From contig CM029128.1 of NCBI GenBank assembly GCA_016859345.1, positions 22,787,281 to 22,851,280 of the forward strand: 64,000 nucleotides of DNA, given 5' to 3'. Source of the DNA: Istiophorus platypterus. Lineage: Eukaryota > Chordata > Actinopteri > Istiophoriformes > Istiophoridae. Below the pieces are notes generated by a model. The model searched no databases. It was not told where the DNA came from and saw nothing but the letters and a program-made list of their open reading frames with translations. The position numbers and the translations under genes are program-made. Position 1 is the stretch's first letter, and the number at the start of each line of letters is the position of its first letter. Shown piece by piece: positions 13,538-25,287 of this stretch.

Positions 13538-16245
13538 ATTCAGAAGATCTGCTAGTGGATGTGAATGCTGCACGAAGGATAATCCCTACGGGAACCATCA
13601 CGAACACCAATAAGCTGATACACAGTACAGCCACAGTAATCCTTGAGATGCTTGGGTACAAGATGGGCTCGGGAAATAACAAGCAGTACCTGCCATGGAA
13701 GAGACGGTTAGACGCCAAGCAAGGGCAACACGGAGAGAAGTTAGCCAGCTAGCAGAGCTGCAGAGAGGGAACATGGTGAATAAAGGGGCACCCAGGAAGT
13801 ACAACAAGCTCTCCATACCTGAGGCACTCGAAACTGCTAAACAAAGACTAACAGCTCTGGCCACCTGGTTGAGGAGATACACAGAGGAGATAAAGGCCAG
13901 GAGAATAAACAAGATGTTCTCCACTGAACCAGCCAAGGTGTATTCTCAGTGGCAGGGAAACAACACCCGTTCAGACCCACCAAGAGCTGAGACAGAAAAG
14001 TACTGGAAGGACATATGGGAAAGAGAGGCATCAAACAACACCGATGCCCTATGGCTAGCAGACTTAAGAGCTGACCACAGCAACCTCCCAGAACAAGAAC
14101 CAGTAACCATCTCAATGGCAAACATCCAAGAAAGAGTGTCAAGGATGAAGACCTGTACAGCACCGGGCCCCGATATGATCCATGCGTACTGGCTGAAGAA
14201 GCTAACTGCACTCCATGAACACCTAGCAGCACAGATGAACCAGCTGCTGAGAGATGGGACCCACCCAGAGTGGTTAACCACGGGCAGGACAGCCCTAATC
14301 CTGATAACCTGTCTCTGCACAACATGGAAGGCCCTGTCAGGCATCATTGCGGCTAAGATGAGTAAGCATGTGGCTCAATACATGAGCAGGGCTCAGAAAG
14401 GAATTGGCAGTAACACCAGAGGAGCCAAGCACCAGCACTGGTGGATAGAGCAGTTGCCCGAGACTGTAAGAACAGACATACGACTACGATTCGATGCCAC
14501 ACATGGATACTGGAATGTCTGGAACTGTATAAGATCAACAGGAACCTAAGAGCCTAATCCAGAATTCGATGGGAATGTAGAAGACAATCCTAGAGGCCAA
14601 CTCAAAGCCGATTGCCCAAGTCAACATCAAGTGCGGCATATTCCAAGGAGATGCGCTATCACCACTGCTGTTCTGCATAGGCCTTAACCCCCTCAGTCAG
14701 ATCATCACAAAGAGTGGCTATGGGTACCAATTCCGAAGTGGGGCAACAATCAGCCATCTTCTCTACATGGATGACATCAAGCTTTGCGCTAGGAATGAGC
14801 GAGAAATCGACTCACTGATCCACATCACCAGGATTTACAGCCATGACATAGGGATGTCATTCAGATTTGACAAGTGTGGCCGTATGGTCTCAAAGAGAGG
14901 CAAGATGATCAGAACTGAAGGGGCTGACCTAGCAGAAGGCAACATAGGTGATATTCAAGACAGCTACAAGTACCTTGGTATCCCACAGGCTAATGGAAAC
15001 CATGAGGAGGCCACAAGGAAATCAACCACAGCCAAATACCTCCAGAGAGTAAGGCAAGTCCTGAAAAGTCAGCTGAATGGTAAGAACAAGGTCTGAACCA
15101 TCAACATGTACGGACTACCAGTCATCAGATACCCCAATGGGATCATAAGCTGGCCAAAGGAGGAGATAGAAGCCACAGATATCAAGACAAGAAAGCTCCT
15201 CACCATGCAAGGAGGGTTTCACCCTAAGTCCAGCACCCTGAGACTGTACACTAAGCAGAAAGAGGGAGGCCAAGGACTAGTGAGCATCAAGGCCACGGTC
15301 CAGAATGAAACATCAAAAATCCAAGAATACATCAAGAAAATGGCCCCAAAGGATGAACTGCTAAGTGAATGTCTCACACAGCAGAGACCCGACAGGAGTG
15401 CAGAGGAGGAGGAGCAGACAACCTGGAAGGACAAGCCCCTACATGGCATGTACCACCGTCAAGTTGAAGAGGTGGCTGACATCAAGAAACCCTACCAGTG
15501 GCTGGAAAACTTTGGGCTGACAGATAGCACAGAGGCACTAATCATGACAGCACAAGAACAGGCCCTAAGCACAAGGGCCATAGAGACCAGGATCTACCAG
15601 AGTAGATCTGACCCAAGGTGCAGGCCGTGCAAAGGTGCCCCTGAGACAGTCCAGCACATAGTAGCAGGGTGTAAGATGCTAGCTGGATCAGCGTACATGG
15701 AGAGGCACAACCAAGTGGCTGGGATAGTATACAGGAACATCTGGAACCAGTATGGAATAGAAGTACCCAAATCCCAATGGGCCATACCACAGAAGGTGGC
15801 TGAGAACAATAAGGCCAAGGTTCTGTGGGACTTCAGCTTCCAGACTGACAAGCAGCTCCTGGCTAACCAACCGGACATAGTGGTGGTGGACAAAAAGCAG
15901 AAGAGAGTAGTGATGATAGATGTGGCGATACCAGCTGACATCAACATCAGAAAGAAGGAACACAAAAAGGTTGAGAAGTACCAAGGGTTGAAAGAGCAGC
16001 TGGAATGGATGTGGAAGGATAAGGCTAGCGTGGTCCCCGTGGTAGTGGGAGAACTCAGGGCAGTAACCCCCAAACTGGGAGAGTGGCTCCAACAGATCCC
16101 AGGAACAACATCTGAAGCCTCAATCCAGAAGAGCACAGTCCTAGGAACAGCGAAGATACTGCACAGAACCTTCAAACTCCCAGGCCTCTGGTAGAGGACC
16201 CGAGCTTGAGGATGACACAGATACCACCCCACGAGGGGGAGAGGG
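13537..16245 (+). mobile_element. R4/Dong/Rex6-like LINE with restriction-type endonuclease, inactivated
   Basis: Non-LTR retrotransposon that cuts with a C-terminal restriction-like endonuclease. Visible: N-terminal basic region (13695 onward), MKTCTAPGPDMIHAYWLKKL, RT motif B GIFQGDALSPLLF (about 14640), YMDD catalytic box at 14764-14775, YKYLGI, HPKS thumb region, zinc knuckle C-x2-C-x8-H-x4-C at 15619-15672, and the nuclease PD...D motif near 15868-15925, ending KLPGLW. Damage: frameshift near 13740, lost codons near 14300 before ITCL, and a small deletion with frameshifts around motif A (14470-14500). A TGA at 15094-15096 replaces an expected Arg codon, and the 5' end is truncated. (TA)n lies on both sides. 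Assignment to the R4 clade is from remembered families. Confidence 0.88.
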
Positions 16246-16352
16246 ACATTTTATATATATATATATATGCACATTCAATACATATATGTATGTATGTGTG
16301 TGTGAACTGTGTAACTCTGGAGTTCATATTGCAGCTCTCTTTTCGAAGTGGA

Positions 16353-16409
<57 letters not shown>
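16246..16409. repeat. Two (TA)n tracts enclosing a copied angptl2 exon fragment
   Basis: TA repeats at 16246-16269 and 16358-16409. Between them is TATG/TGTG sequence and, at 16304-16349, a stretch that matches angptl2 exon 1. Confidence 0.95.
16304..16349 (-). pseudogene. 46-bp duplicated fragment of angptl2 coding exon 1
   Basis: Aligned with 12080-12125 in the same orientation, I count about four mismatches in 46 bases. On the minus strand it still reads LRKESCNMNSRVTQF against LRKESRNMNSRVTQL in the gene (residues 140-154), so one Arg has become Cys and one Leu has become Phe. It has no splice sites and is far too short to be a functional exon. Confidence 0.88.
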
Positions 16410-16412
<3 letters not shown>

Positions 16413-18463
16413 ATAGTCCATATTGTACTTCCATAGTATTGAGAAACTGCATTAAAATAATTTATAGCTTAAAGCACTAAGAGATCTGAGATACCCTGAC
16501 CTCTGGTCCACAGTATGGGTCAAGCTTCAGAAACACTAAATCCTACATTTACCATAATGCAATGCTTATATATCTAATCAGACCCTCCCTACCAGGTAAA
16601 ATCCCATGTCTTTCAAACTCCACACCTTCAGTTTGTAATACAGGCTTTCTGTCACACATCTGTAATCTTCAAGTCCAAGCTGAGATAACATTAGTACATA
16701 GAAAACAATCATTTTCATGGTGAATAATTTGATCATTACATGTAGCCTTTTCATCTCTGCTGCTTTCAGTTTACAGCGATATTCAAGGATAATTTCATCA
16801 TTTGAATGACCCCAGTAAAACAAAATGTAATTTAATTTGTCTCCCATGCAGTTTTGAATTTATTTTTACCAAATGTTATTTTAAAAAGAGACTGAGTGCA
16901 GTGGAGAGCACCACAGTATTTTATCTGCCACTGTACTCTAATGAAGATGAATATTTCTTTTCCTTCTCTTGGCTGAACATGACATAAAGTCATCTAGCCT
17001 AGGCCCAGATGAAGTGAACAGGAAAACATCAGAGTTCAGCAGACAATCACACACTTTTTTCAGTGTTTTCACTTAATTGTCATTGTCCTTTTGGCCCCTT
17101 TTTTTTGTCCTTCATCTGCCTCACAACTCTCCTAACTGCTGAAAGCTAACTTGGCAGGGAAGTTGAGGCCATTATTCACTGGTGAATGTGTGTTTGTGCA
17201 TGAGTGTTTGTGTGCCTATGTCTATTAATGGTCATTACATGGCTAGAAGTTTAAACAGCCAATAGGCTTGCAGACCAGAGACTACACATCTCTGTGGGGA
17301 TGATAAATTCCTGTCCATAGCATGGAGTGTGTCTGTGTGTCTGTGTCTGTCAGGTTTCTAGTCACTGTATGGTCCCCATAAAACCAGTCCAAAGCGGCAG
17401 ATACGGGTCACCATCTGTCAGGCGGACTAATGAAAGGTGTCAGAGGAAAAACACAGTTGTAGATCTCTGAATCACTCAGCAGAAACAAAGGTAATAAATC
17501 AATTTGTCATGCATTCTTTATTCCTCCTTGTCTCCTGCTTCTCTCTTTATATCTTTGCCACTGTGTCTGTTCCTGGCATTCACTCCTTCTCAGCCACACA
17601 CACATGTACACACAGCAGGAAAAGTGGCTGGTGGCTGACACTCGTCTGTTCCATGAACGCACGTCAGCATCTGGACAAAAAGGCATGACTGGCCTTGGGA
17701 GCTCTTTAAAGCATCTCCTCATTCAGCCGATTTGAGTTTAGTGTTTGCTGACTAATGAAATTAAAGAGGTAACTGCTTTGATTATTGCAGTTCATTTTAC
17801 TCTGTGTTTAAATGTAGCTTATTATAATTTTACTAGTCTCTGACTAATATCTTCCTGGTGAGCCTCAAGAGGCTGCTTGGGGGTACAATAGTTACTGGAA
17901 AGGTTTATTCGGTCTTTGATTTGTGGTGTGTTGCAGTTTATTTATCTCCTTGCTCCTGAAAGTAACAGTTAAATTCTTCACTAAAAATTGCACTTTTACA
18001 ACTTCAACTGCATCATTGTGAAAAAAATCCATATTTATAAATGGAAAAAGGAGCCATTCAACACATTATGTCAACACATAAGGACCAGAGGGTCATTAGT
18101 TTTTGGCAAAGTTTGTTACTATTACATGACAAATCCCAGATGTTTTGTAAAAAGAAATGAAGGATTCCTTAAATTAATTTTCAAATAAGTGCTGAAGGCT
18201 CCTTGTGGAGTTCTTGACCTCAAGTAGCACTATGGACCTATTTTTTTTTTACATGCTGGTCCTGGTTCTGTTTGTCTCATGGATGCTTTTATGGATGATG
18301 CAATACACAGTCCTGTCAATAGTACAGTTTGTTTTGCTTTCCCATTTACACATCAAGCAGAGCTACTCATTATTAACCCTTTTCATTTAGAACCATGTTT
18401 ATGTCCATTTGATGAAAGTAGATCTAATATTCACTATCTAATATTCACTAACTCTCTACAAGC
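16410..18463. other. Intronic DNA, nothing recognised
   Basis: No conserved open frame or clear transposon seen. Confidence 0.45.
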
Positions 18464-18548
18464 TCTCTTTAGCTGCTAAATTCTCCATTGTGTTCACCAG
18501 CTAGTCTCTGACTGTGTCTCGCTGCTGTTTGCTGCTAAGCAGTTAGTG
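18464..18548 (-). repeat. Dispersed repeat, inverted partner of 63716-63801
   Basis: The reverse complement contains AGCAGCAAACAGCAG, AGCTGGTGAA and TTTAGCAGCTAAAGAG in the same order and spacing as 63716-63801. The repeat probably extends further, to about 18680. The family is not named. Confidence 0.75.
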
Positions 18549-18869
18549 TATGATGAGTTTCTTAGAGCTTTTTCCCTGAATGTCAAGGTTGGTGAGAGCC
18601 CTAAAACTAGACCAAAAAGTAAGGTTGCTGGTCATAAAAACAAACAATTAAGCTGAAAGATGCTAAAATGCCTTGTAGTGCATAGTGTAACAGTGGAGTT
18701 TGTGCTCATTATCAGTACATTGCCACCATTTCACCCATTTTAAATATGGAAATATTGACTAGCTTTAAAGAGCAAAGATATGTAGTGAGCAAATCACTGT
18801 AATGAAGACGTTCTTTAAACGATCTCAAAGATATATTTGCCATTTCTCTACGGTCATTATTTGTCACTT

Positions 18870-19135
18870 ATCATATTCTCTCATGTTGCAGCCTTATGCC
18901 AAAATAAAAAAAATCATCATTCATCAATCTATATCCAATACCCCATAATGACAAACGCCAAACCAAAGTTTTTGAAATTTTTGCAACTTTGTTAAGGTTA
19001 ACTTTGTTAACTTTGTTAAGGTCTCACAGCTGACAATGCATATCAGGGCAAAAAACCAAGAGGTTGAAGGATCTTTCTGCAGAGCTCAGAGACAGGATTA
19101 TACTGAGGCTCAGATCTGGGGTAAGCTACAAAATG
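18870..19135 (+). mobile_element. Tc1-like transposon relic, 5' part
   Basis: Contains the fish Tc1 terminal-region text with CCCATAATGACAAACGCCAA. This is followed by decayed transposase N-terminal coding similar to AELRDRIILRLRSGVSYKM (from GCAGAGCTCAGAGACAGGATT). Includes a short tandem of TTTGTTAAGGTTAAC. Truncated after about 19135. Confidence 0.6.
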
Positions 19136-22100
19136 GAATTCAACTGAATTGAATGAAATGCACAGTGGCCTCCGCTTTACTAGTAAAGTAGTGTCAAGTC
19201 TTTCCAATCATTAGTTTTACTTACACTGTGAGTGACATCAATCAATTCAGGATCAGAGCTGATCCATTAAAGCGAAATCTTTAGCTGAAGTGTCATACAG
19301 GAAAAGAGCTCCATCATGTCTTAATATTAAAAAAGGAAGCCTTTCAAACCAAATATATGCATGCTGGGAAGTATCCTAAAAAGCTAACAATGTTCCTGAA
19401 CAACATAATTTAATGAGTAAAGTGGTTAGTGTGATGTTATGTCAAACCAAAGTAATAACTCACGGTTATAAGTTGCCTTACTTGAAACATGCTAATTACA
19501 CAGAGTTACTGATAAAATATATCTTGATTTAGATACATTGATCATGAGACAATATACAGTGCAGTGTCAAACAGAATGTATCAGAAAGGAATGGCATTGC
19601 CAGTGAACTGATCCAAAACTGTGTCACAACTGGCTGCACAAAAACAATAAAAACACTTTTTTTCAAAACAAAACAAAACAGATTAAAACAAAAATACTAT
19701 GTATTTATGTGTAGTCTCCATACTCTCTACTTTAGATAAGAAGACCAGTAAAGTAGACACTGATGAGAGGGTAGTGCCTGTAAGTTTAACCCTTTAAAGC
19801 TCACCAACACACTGGTAAGACAGTCATAACAGTCATGCCATCAGCAAATTTATCAAATCCAAATAACTTTAACTTTAATCTGTTTTTCTGCTGAAAAAGG
19901 ATGTGCAAGCTTAAATAAAGCTCTGGAATACAAAGTACTGTATATACCATACTGTCAGATCCACAATTAAGGTGTTCTAACAACCTCAAAGCTAAATACA
20001 GGGAGACAAAAAGAAGTAAAACTGTTCTTAGACAAAAATCTGGAAATCCTCTTTAGTTGATGGTGCAGTGGGCTCAGAGCACAATCATTATTCTGTGTGT
20101 TGCATATGAAATTAAAATGTCAGCTCAGATAATTTTCCAACTCACCCCCTCTTGTCTGTTTCCTTATGTCTCTCACCCTTCTGGCAGGTTTAGTCCAAGT
20201 CCTCACCAGTCAGAGTCCTTCCACATTTCCCCAGTGTTTGTCAATTCTTTCCTTAATGGAACTTTTTCACAATATTTCCTCTACCTACTGTCAGAATCAA
20301 CTCTCCATAAAGACCATAAGGAAAATCTTCTACTTGGGATGATGTCTGCGCAGAGGAAAATGTCTTTTTAACAGTCCTTAAGTGTCCAATCAGGAAGCAA
20401 AAACAAACAATTTGCCAGTTGTAACTTCATCCATCTGTAGTAGAGGAATTGTCCACCTTTGTCAAAACAGAGTCTGTTTCTCTTCCTCCGAGTGACTCAA
20501 CCTCACACTGTCTTCCTGCCATTACAAGTGAGATACTTATCATTGCTTGAAGTAATTAAGCTGTGAGCCAAGGCAACTTCCCATTCCCCTCCCCTTTACA
20601 ACAGATCATGGAGGCATGAGACGGGTGCTCCTAGTCCCCCCACCTAAACCCTTGTCCCCTGCAGCCCCCCCGAAAGAGACTGGAAAAGCTGACCAGCAGC
20701 ACATGTCAGCAGCTGCATGTGTTAAAGTAAGGTCAAAAGTTTGGAGCATGTGGCAGGGCTTGCATTATGGCTTGTCGGCATCTCCAGGGCAAATGAATTT
20801 TTGTAGGGCAAGTGGAAAAGAACTGGACAAGTTGAAAATCATAAACAACCATATACAAAAAAAGAAAAAAAACATGTTTTCACGTTATATGCTACTCAAT
20901 ACTTGGCTATTTAGTTAAATGAATAACTGTTCCTGGATTTTTTTAATTTCAGTTTTATAACTTACTGATTCCTGATTGGTTAATCAAGTATACCGCACAG
21001 TAGTAACTACTCACAGTTCAAACAACTGCACAAAATGAGTCAAAGAGAGAAAAAATTGTGAACAGTTGATGAGTTTAACTGGATGTGTTATGAGGAAGGG
21101 GTAATGTTCTGCAGTGTCTGTTTGTGGGCCACCCAACTTATTTGATAAGTAAGTGATGTTAGCTAGCTAGCGGTAGCAACTGTGTAATTCACTGTATCAC
21201 TGTATACTACGCTATACACGTCCCTATTTACTATAACTCAGCACCAACCTAGAGAATTTTGACTACTGATTGAACATACAACATAGCTAACTGGAGAGGG
21301 GAGCGAGCAAGCTTGCCAGCTTGCTGTCAAGTTTGAGGTAACCAAAACAGAATGAATCTAGCAGGTCACTGTTGTTGAAATTCCCTAACAAATTAATCCA
21401 AGTAGATTGGACCATTAGTTTTAAAACTTTGTGCTGTGAGAGCAGACCTGGGGTCACGTGCATAAAAATGTGTATATTCATAACTATATATGCACAAAGA
21501 CAAAAATACTGTTATGCATTCTTTGTGTAAGATTTATAAAGCTGCATGTACACCGGGTTTGGAATTAAACCTTAACTACTGTGTAAACAGGCGCATGCGC
21601 GCTAGCTTAATTACAACTCCCACAAGTATCAATAAATGGATTTATAAATGCATGTGCAACCATTATATGTCTTTGGCTGTTTATGATGCCCTCTACAAAA
21701 CTGTGTTTAGACTGCAAAGTAATAACATGATCAATGAAATTGGCACACAAACTAAACAAGGTTTTACTTGGATTACATCTTTCACCTTATACTCTATGAC
21801 CACAGCTTTCTCTTGACTGTGTGTGTATGCCTGGTCTGAAGTGTGCTTGTGGTGTGCACATTCTCAAGGCAAATTCTTCTTTTACAAATACCATCTATAC
21901 ATCTGGACCCTGTTGAGCCACAGAATTTTGTCCTTAACTATGCTTTTCAACTTTTTACATCTGAGTCCTGCATTAGCAAACAAAAACGTTAATTATTAAT
22001 TTAAAAAAATATATTATCAATAAAAAAAAAAAAAAAAAACGTTAATTATTTTTTCCCTGGAAAGATGACTTTTGTGTCCAGGCAATTAAAGGTAAATTTA

Positions 22101-22499
22101 CATGCCCAAAAGACAAGTGCTACAAAACGTTAATTTTGAGTCTTGTGTTGATCTTAGGGACGCTATGGAAGGCAGTCTGATAAATACAGCAATATCAAAT
22201 ATCAAACACAATTTACATAAAGGAACCAACTAGTTAATTTCACCCTCACAGCTGTTCATGATACTGTTGTGGTGACTGGTCAGAATGTGTTGGTATTTGT
22301 GTGTCTAACCTATTTATTACAACATGAGATCCTAATAGTAGTTTTCTGAGTCAGCATTCAAAATGTGCTAATGCCGTATTTCTTCATCCTCAGTCACAGC
22401 TTACAGTTAAAAATTTAAAAATTATGCCCCAGATAGATTTCATTTATCATTTAACTTCATACAAAGTGTTGTAAACAGAAAAAAGCTAAATCAAGTTAA
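19136..22499. other. Intronic DNA, nothing firmly recognised
   Basis: No supported exon. The segment around 21430-21830 has a patchy repeat-like look (several TTTATAAA/GCATGCG motifs) that could be an unnamed dispersed repeat. Confidence 0.4.
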
Positions 22500-22860
22500 T
22501 ATTTGCCATTAAACCAACACCAGATCTCCTCGGTACAGAGATTTTGAGGTTCTTGGGGGTTTGCTCTAGCTTCTTGGAGAAATTGCCACAGTTCTTCTTT
22601 GGATCTAGTCTGTCTAAGTGTCTTTGGTCTCTTCATTTTAATCCCAGACTGACTCCATGATGTTGAGATCAGTGTCTGTGGGGTCCAGACAATCTGCTGT
22701 AGGATTCCTTGTTCTCCTTGTCTCTAAAGATAATTCCTTATGATCTGGCTGTATTTTTGGACTCATTGTCCTGTGACACAATGAGTTTGGCACTTATCAC
22801 ACACCTCCTGATGGAATTGTGTGAAGGATGAGAATCTAAACATCTGAAGTGCCTAAATGT
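22500..22860 (-). mobile_element. Probable Tc1-like transposase relic
   Basis: Minus-strand text contains patterns seen in fish Tc1 elements, such as the reverse complements of CTCCATGATGTTGAGATCAG and GGACTCATTGTCCTGTGACA, which fall in the catalytic region. No open frame survives. Confidence 0.45.
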
Positions 22861-25287
22861 ATTTCTAAGTGTTGTAATCTGTATATGCTGATTTCTTAGC
22901 AAAAATGAATTCAAAATTCAGTTGGACAATAAAAAATGAACAAAGAGGATAGCCTTGATCTTTGTAGCCTGCGTCAGACTCTTGTAATACTGGATATTTT
23001 CTTTTATTCCATGGCTCTAAGGACATTCTTACATGGACTCTGTAAGATGAAATATTTATCTGGGAACCAGGCGGAGAATGTCCATTCAGACAGTCTGCCA
23101 AAAGCAGAGGTGGAGGAGTTTGGATACAGTTTGTTATGTTGTCATAGTAATTACTGGTTACATAACACCTGACAAACAAAATATTCAATGACTCATTGTA
23201 TTTGTTTTTAATTGCATGTGATGCACTCACACTGTTAATGTATGATTGGCTTTTATCCATGGATTTAAAAACAAAACTGTACTTTGTCTAGGAGAGGTCA
23301 GATGGGTGAGGAAGAAGAGCTTGTGTTGATTGGTACTTTTATTTTAGTTTCAAAATCTTTTTTTGAGATCTCTTTGAAGTATTGTGGAATGGGAAGAACT
23401 GGAAAATTGTAGATACAAGCAAGAAGTTAGTAGAAGATCTGGCACCAGTCTTTATGCTAAAGGGTATCATTCACACATTTCTTATTACAACTTAAATGTC
23501 AAGATAAACAAAGCCAGAATGCAACATGCTATAAAAGGCTGTAGTTACACTGAGCACGCAATTCTCTAGTCCTGAAATAAAGGACAACCCCAACTTTTCA
23601 AACTTAAATTTGAGAAAGAAAACATTGTCTTAAATTATAACCAATACAGTATCCTTTCTTTCCAGAGTAGTAGAGAACTCTTAACATTGTTTTTTTCCAT
23701 TCATTCAGTTTAGATGATTTTGCCCACTCTGCCTGGATAGTAACCCAGCCCTGACTATGTGTTGACAGAGTGACTGACTGAATGGTATAATGGGTTGGTA
23801 GACACCTTGTGACTGGGCTTTTGTTGTGTGTCAGAGAAGCAAGGTGACAGGAAACAAAGCTGTGCAGCACTGTATACAGAGTACAGCTGAAAGACATTGC
23901 ATCCCATACTCATGTCTGGCAGGATGACATAATTGGCAAATATTTGTTAAGCATTTTGTGTTTTGTTATGTTAACATTTTGGAGCTGATACCATGGAAAG
24001 CCAGTATATCTCAAATGGATTTGAGTGTAGCCTGGAGAAAAATGTAAACCACAGTGAAAGTATTTTTAGCCTGGAGTTAGGAAAGGAGTTGTAGTTCGTG
24101 GAGTTTAAAGAATTACATTGTCATCTTCTGTGTGTGCACTTCCATTGTCTTCTTGTTTTCTTTCATAACATTACAATTATTTCCAATCATTAACATATTT
24201 TAACAGCTAGGTATAAAAGAAGTAACATTTTCAGTCCAGTTCATCCAACACTTTGATATTATCAGGTATCATGAACTTCATGAACTTCAGTCAGGCTAGC
24301 AAGCCAGTAGTGAGTCTTGTTTCTTTCATTATTACAGGCTCAACTGCCTGAGGTGCTACCCAGTATTTCCACAACTGCTTCCATCTTACCCAACCCTCAT
24401 CAGTTTAGCCTTTACACTTTTACACTGTTGGCAATAGAGCAGTCTGCACACATCTTGTAAATTTGGTGTGGAATCACTAATGATGGAGGCTCTTCCTGCT
24501 GTTTTTCCCTGCTCTCTTTGAATTTTTAAATATGAAATCCTAACTTTCCACATGTTGTTGGTGACATGTAATTTTCCTCACATTGTCTAAGGAAATTGTT
24601 GTGTGTAAACAGCTGTCTAGCTATCCAAGGGAAAATTTCCTGAAATTGGGTAACAACTTTGATAATTTGCTCAAGTAATGAAATAACAACAGGTAGCAAG
24701 GGATGGTGTTGATTTTGCAATATGAAAGTAACTTCACACTGACTCTTCTGGACAATGGATTCCTGAAAGCACTCTCTTTTGAACTAATATTAATACTAAT
24801 ATAATGTTGTGTGTGTTTATATGAGTAAACACTGTTCATGGCACCAGATTCTATCTAGAGACTGTTTTAAGGTGAGAAAGGACGACTAAAAAGGGGTGGT
24901 TTTCAGAGTGTATGCATCTGTCTTTTAATTTTTAATACAATAAATCAGTCTAATTCAGCATCAAATCTTGTGAACAGACCGTTCAAAGGAAGTTGTGTAA
25001 AACCTCTCACTTTGTCCATTTGCATTTTGTGTAAAGGTGCTATATGTAAGCTTTTCTACATAGTGAGCATAGTGAGCTTCAGCTATTACTGCATTTACAA
25101 AAGGTTAAAATATGTCCTATGGGCAGCACTACGTATTCATCCTCTTATGCTGGACTATCACAAAGTGGCATTACGAGATGGGACGGCCCAAGGGAAGCTA
25201 GTTAGCATGCTAACATCTGCAGAAAAAAAGACTTAATAGAGATGGAAGGAAAACAAGAGTTAGCCTTGGCATTGTTTCCAAACTGTT
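22861..25287. other. Intronic DNA, nothing recognised
   Basis: Short open frames only, without conserved features. Confidence 0.45.

Noticed and set aside
13399..13752. Plus-strand frame starting MPSIPY, resembling the VPSIPYL text expected just before the 29550 ralgps1 exon
   Set aside because: The similarity is only a few residues, the frame runs straight into a TA/TATG microsatellite and then LINE sequence, and there is no splice donor after it.
13598..14347. Long minus-strand open frames opposite the R4-like LINE
   Set aside because: Antisense shadows of the LINE coding frame; no recognisable domain.
15594..16232. 212-aa minus-strand open frame
   Set aside because: Antisense shadow of the LINE endonuclease region, whose plus-strand frame has clear zinc-knuckle and PD motifs.
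20616..20918. 100-aa plus-strand frame with a Pro-rich start
   Set aside because: Ends in poly-Lys from an A-run; no splice context or conserved motif. Could not support it as an exon.
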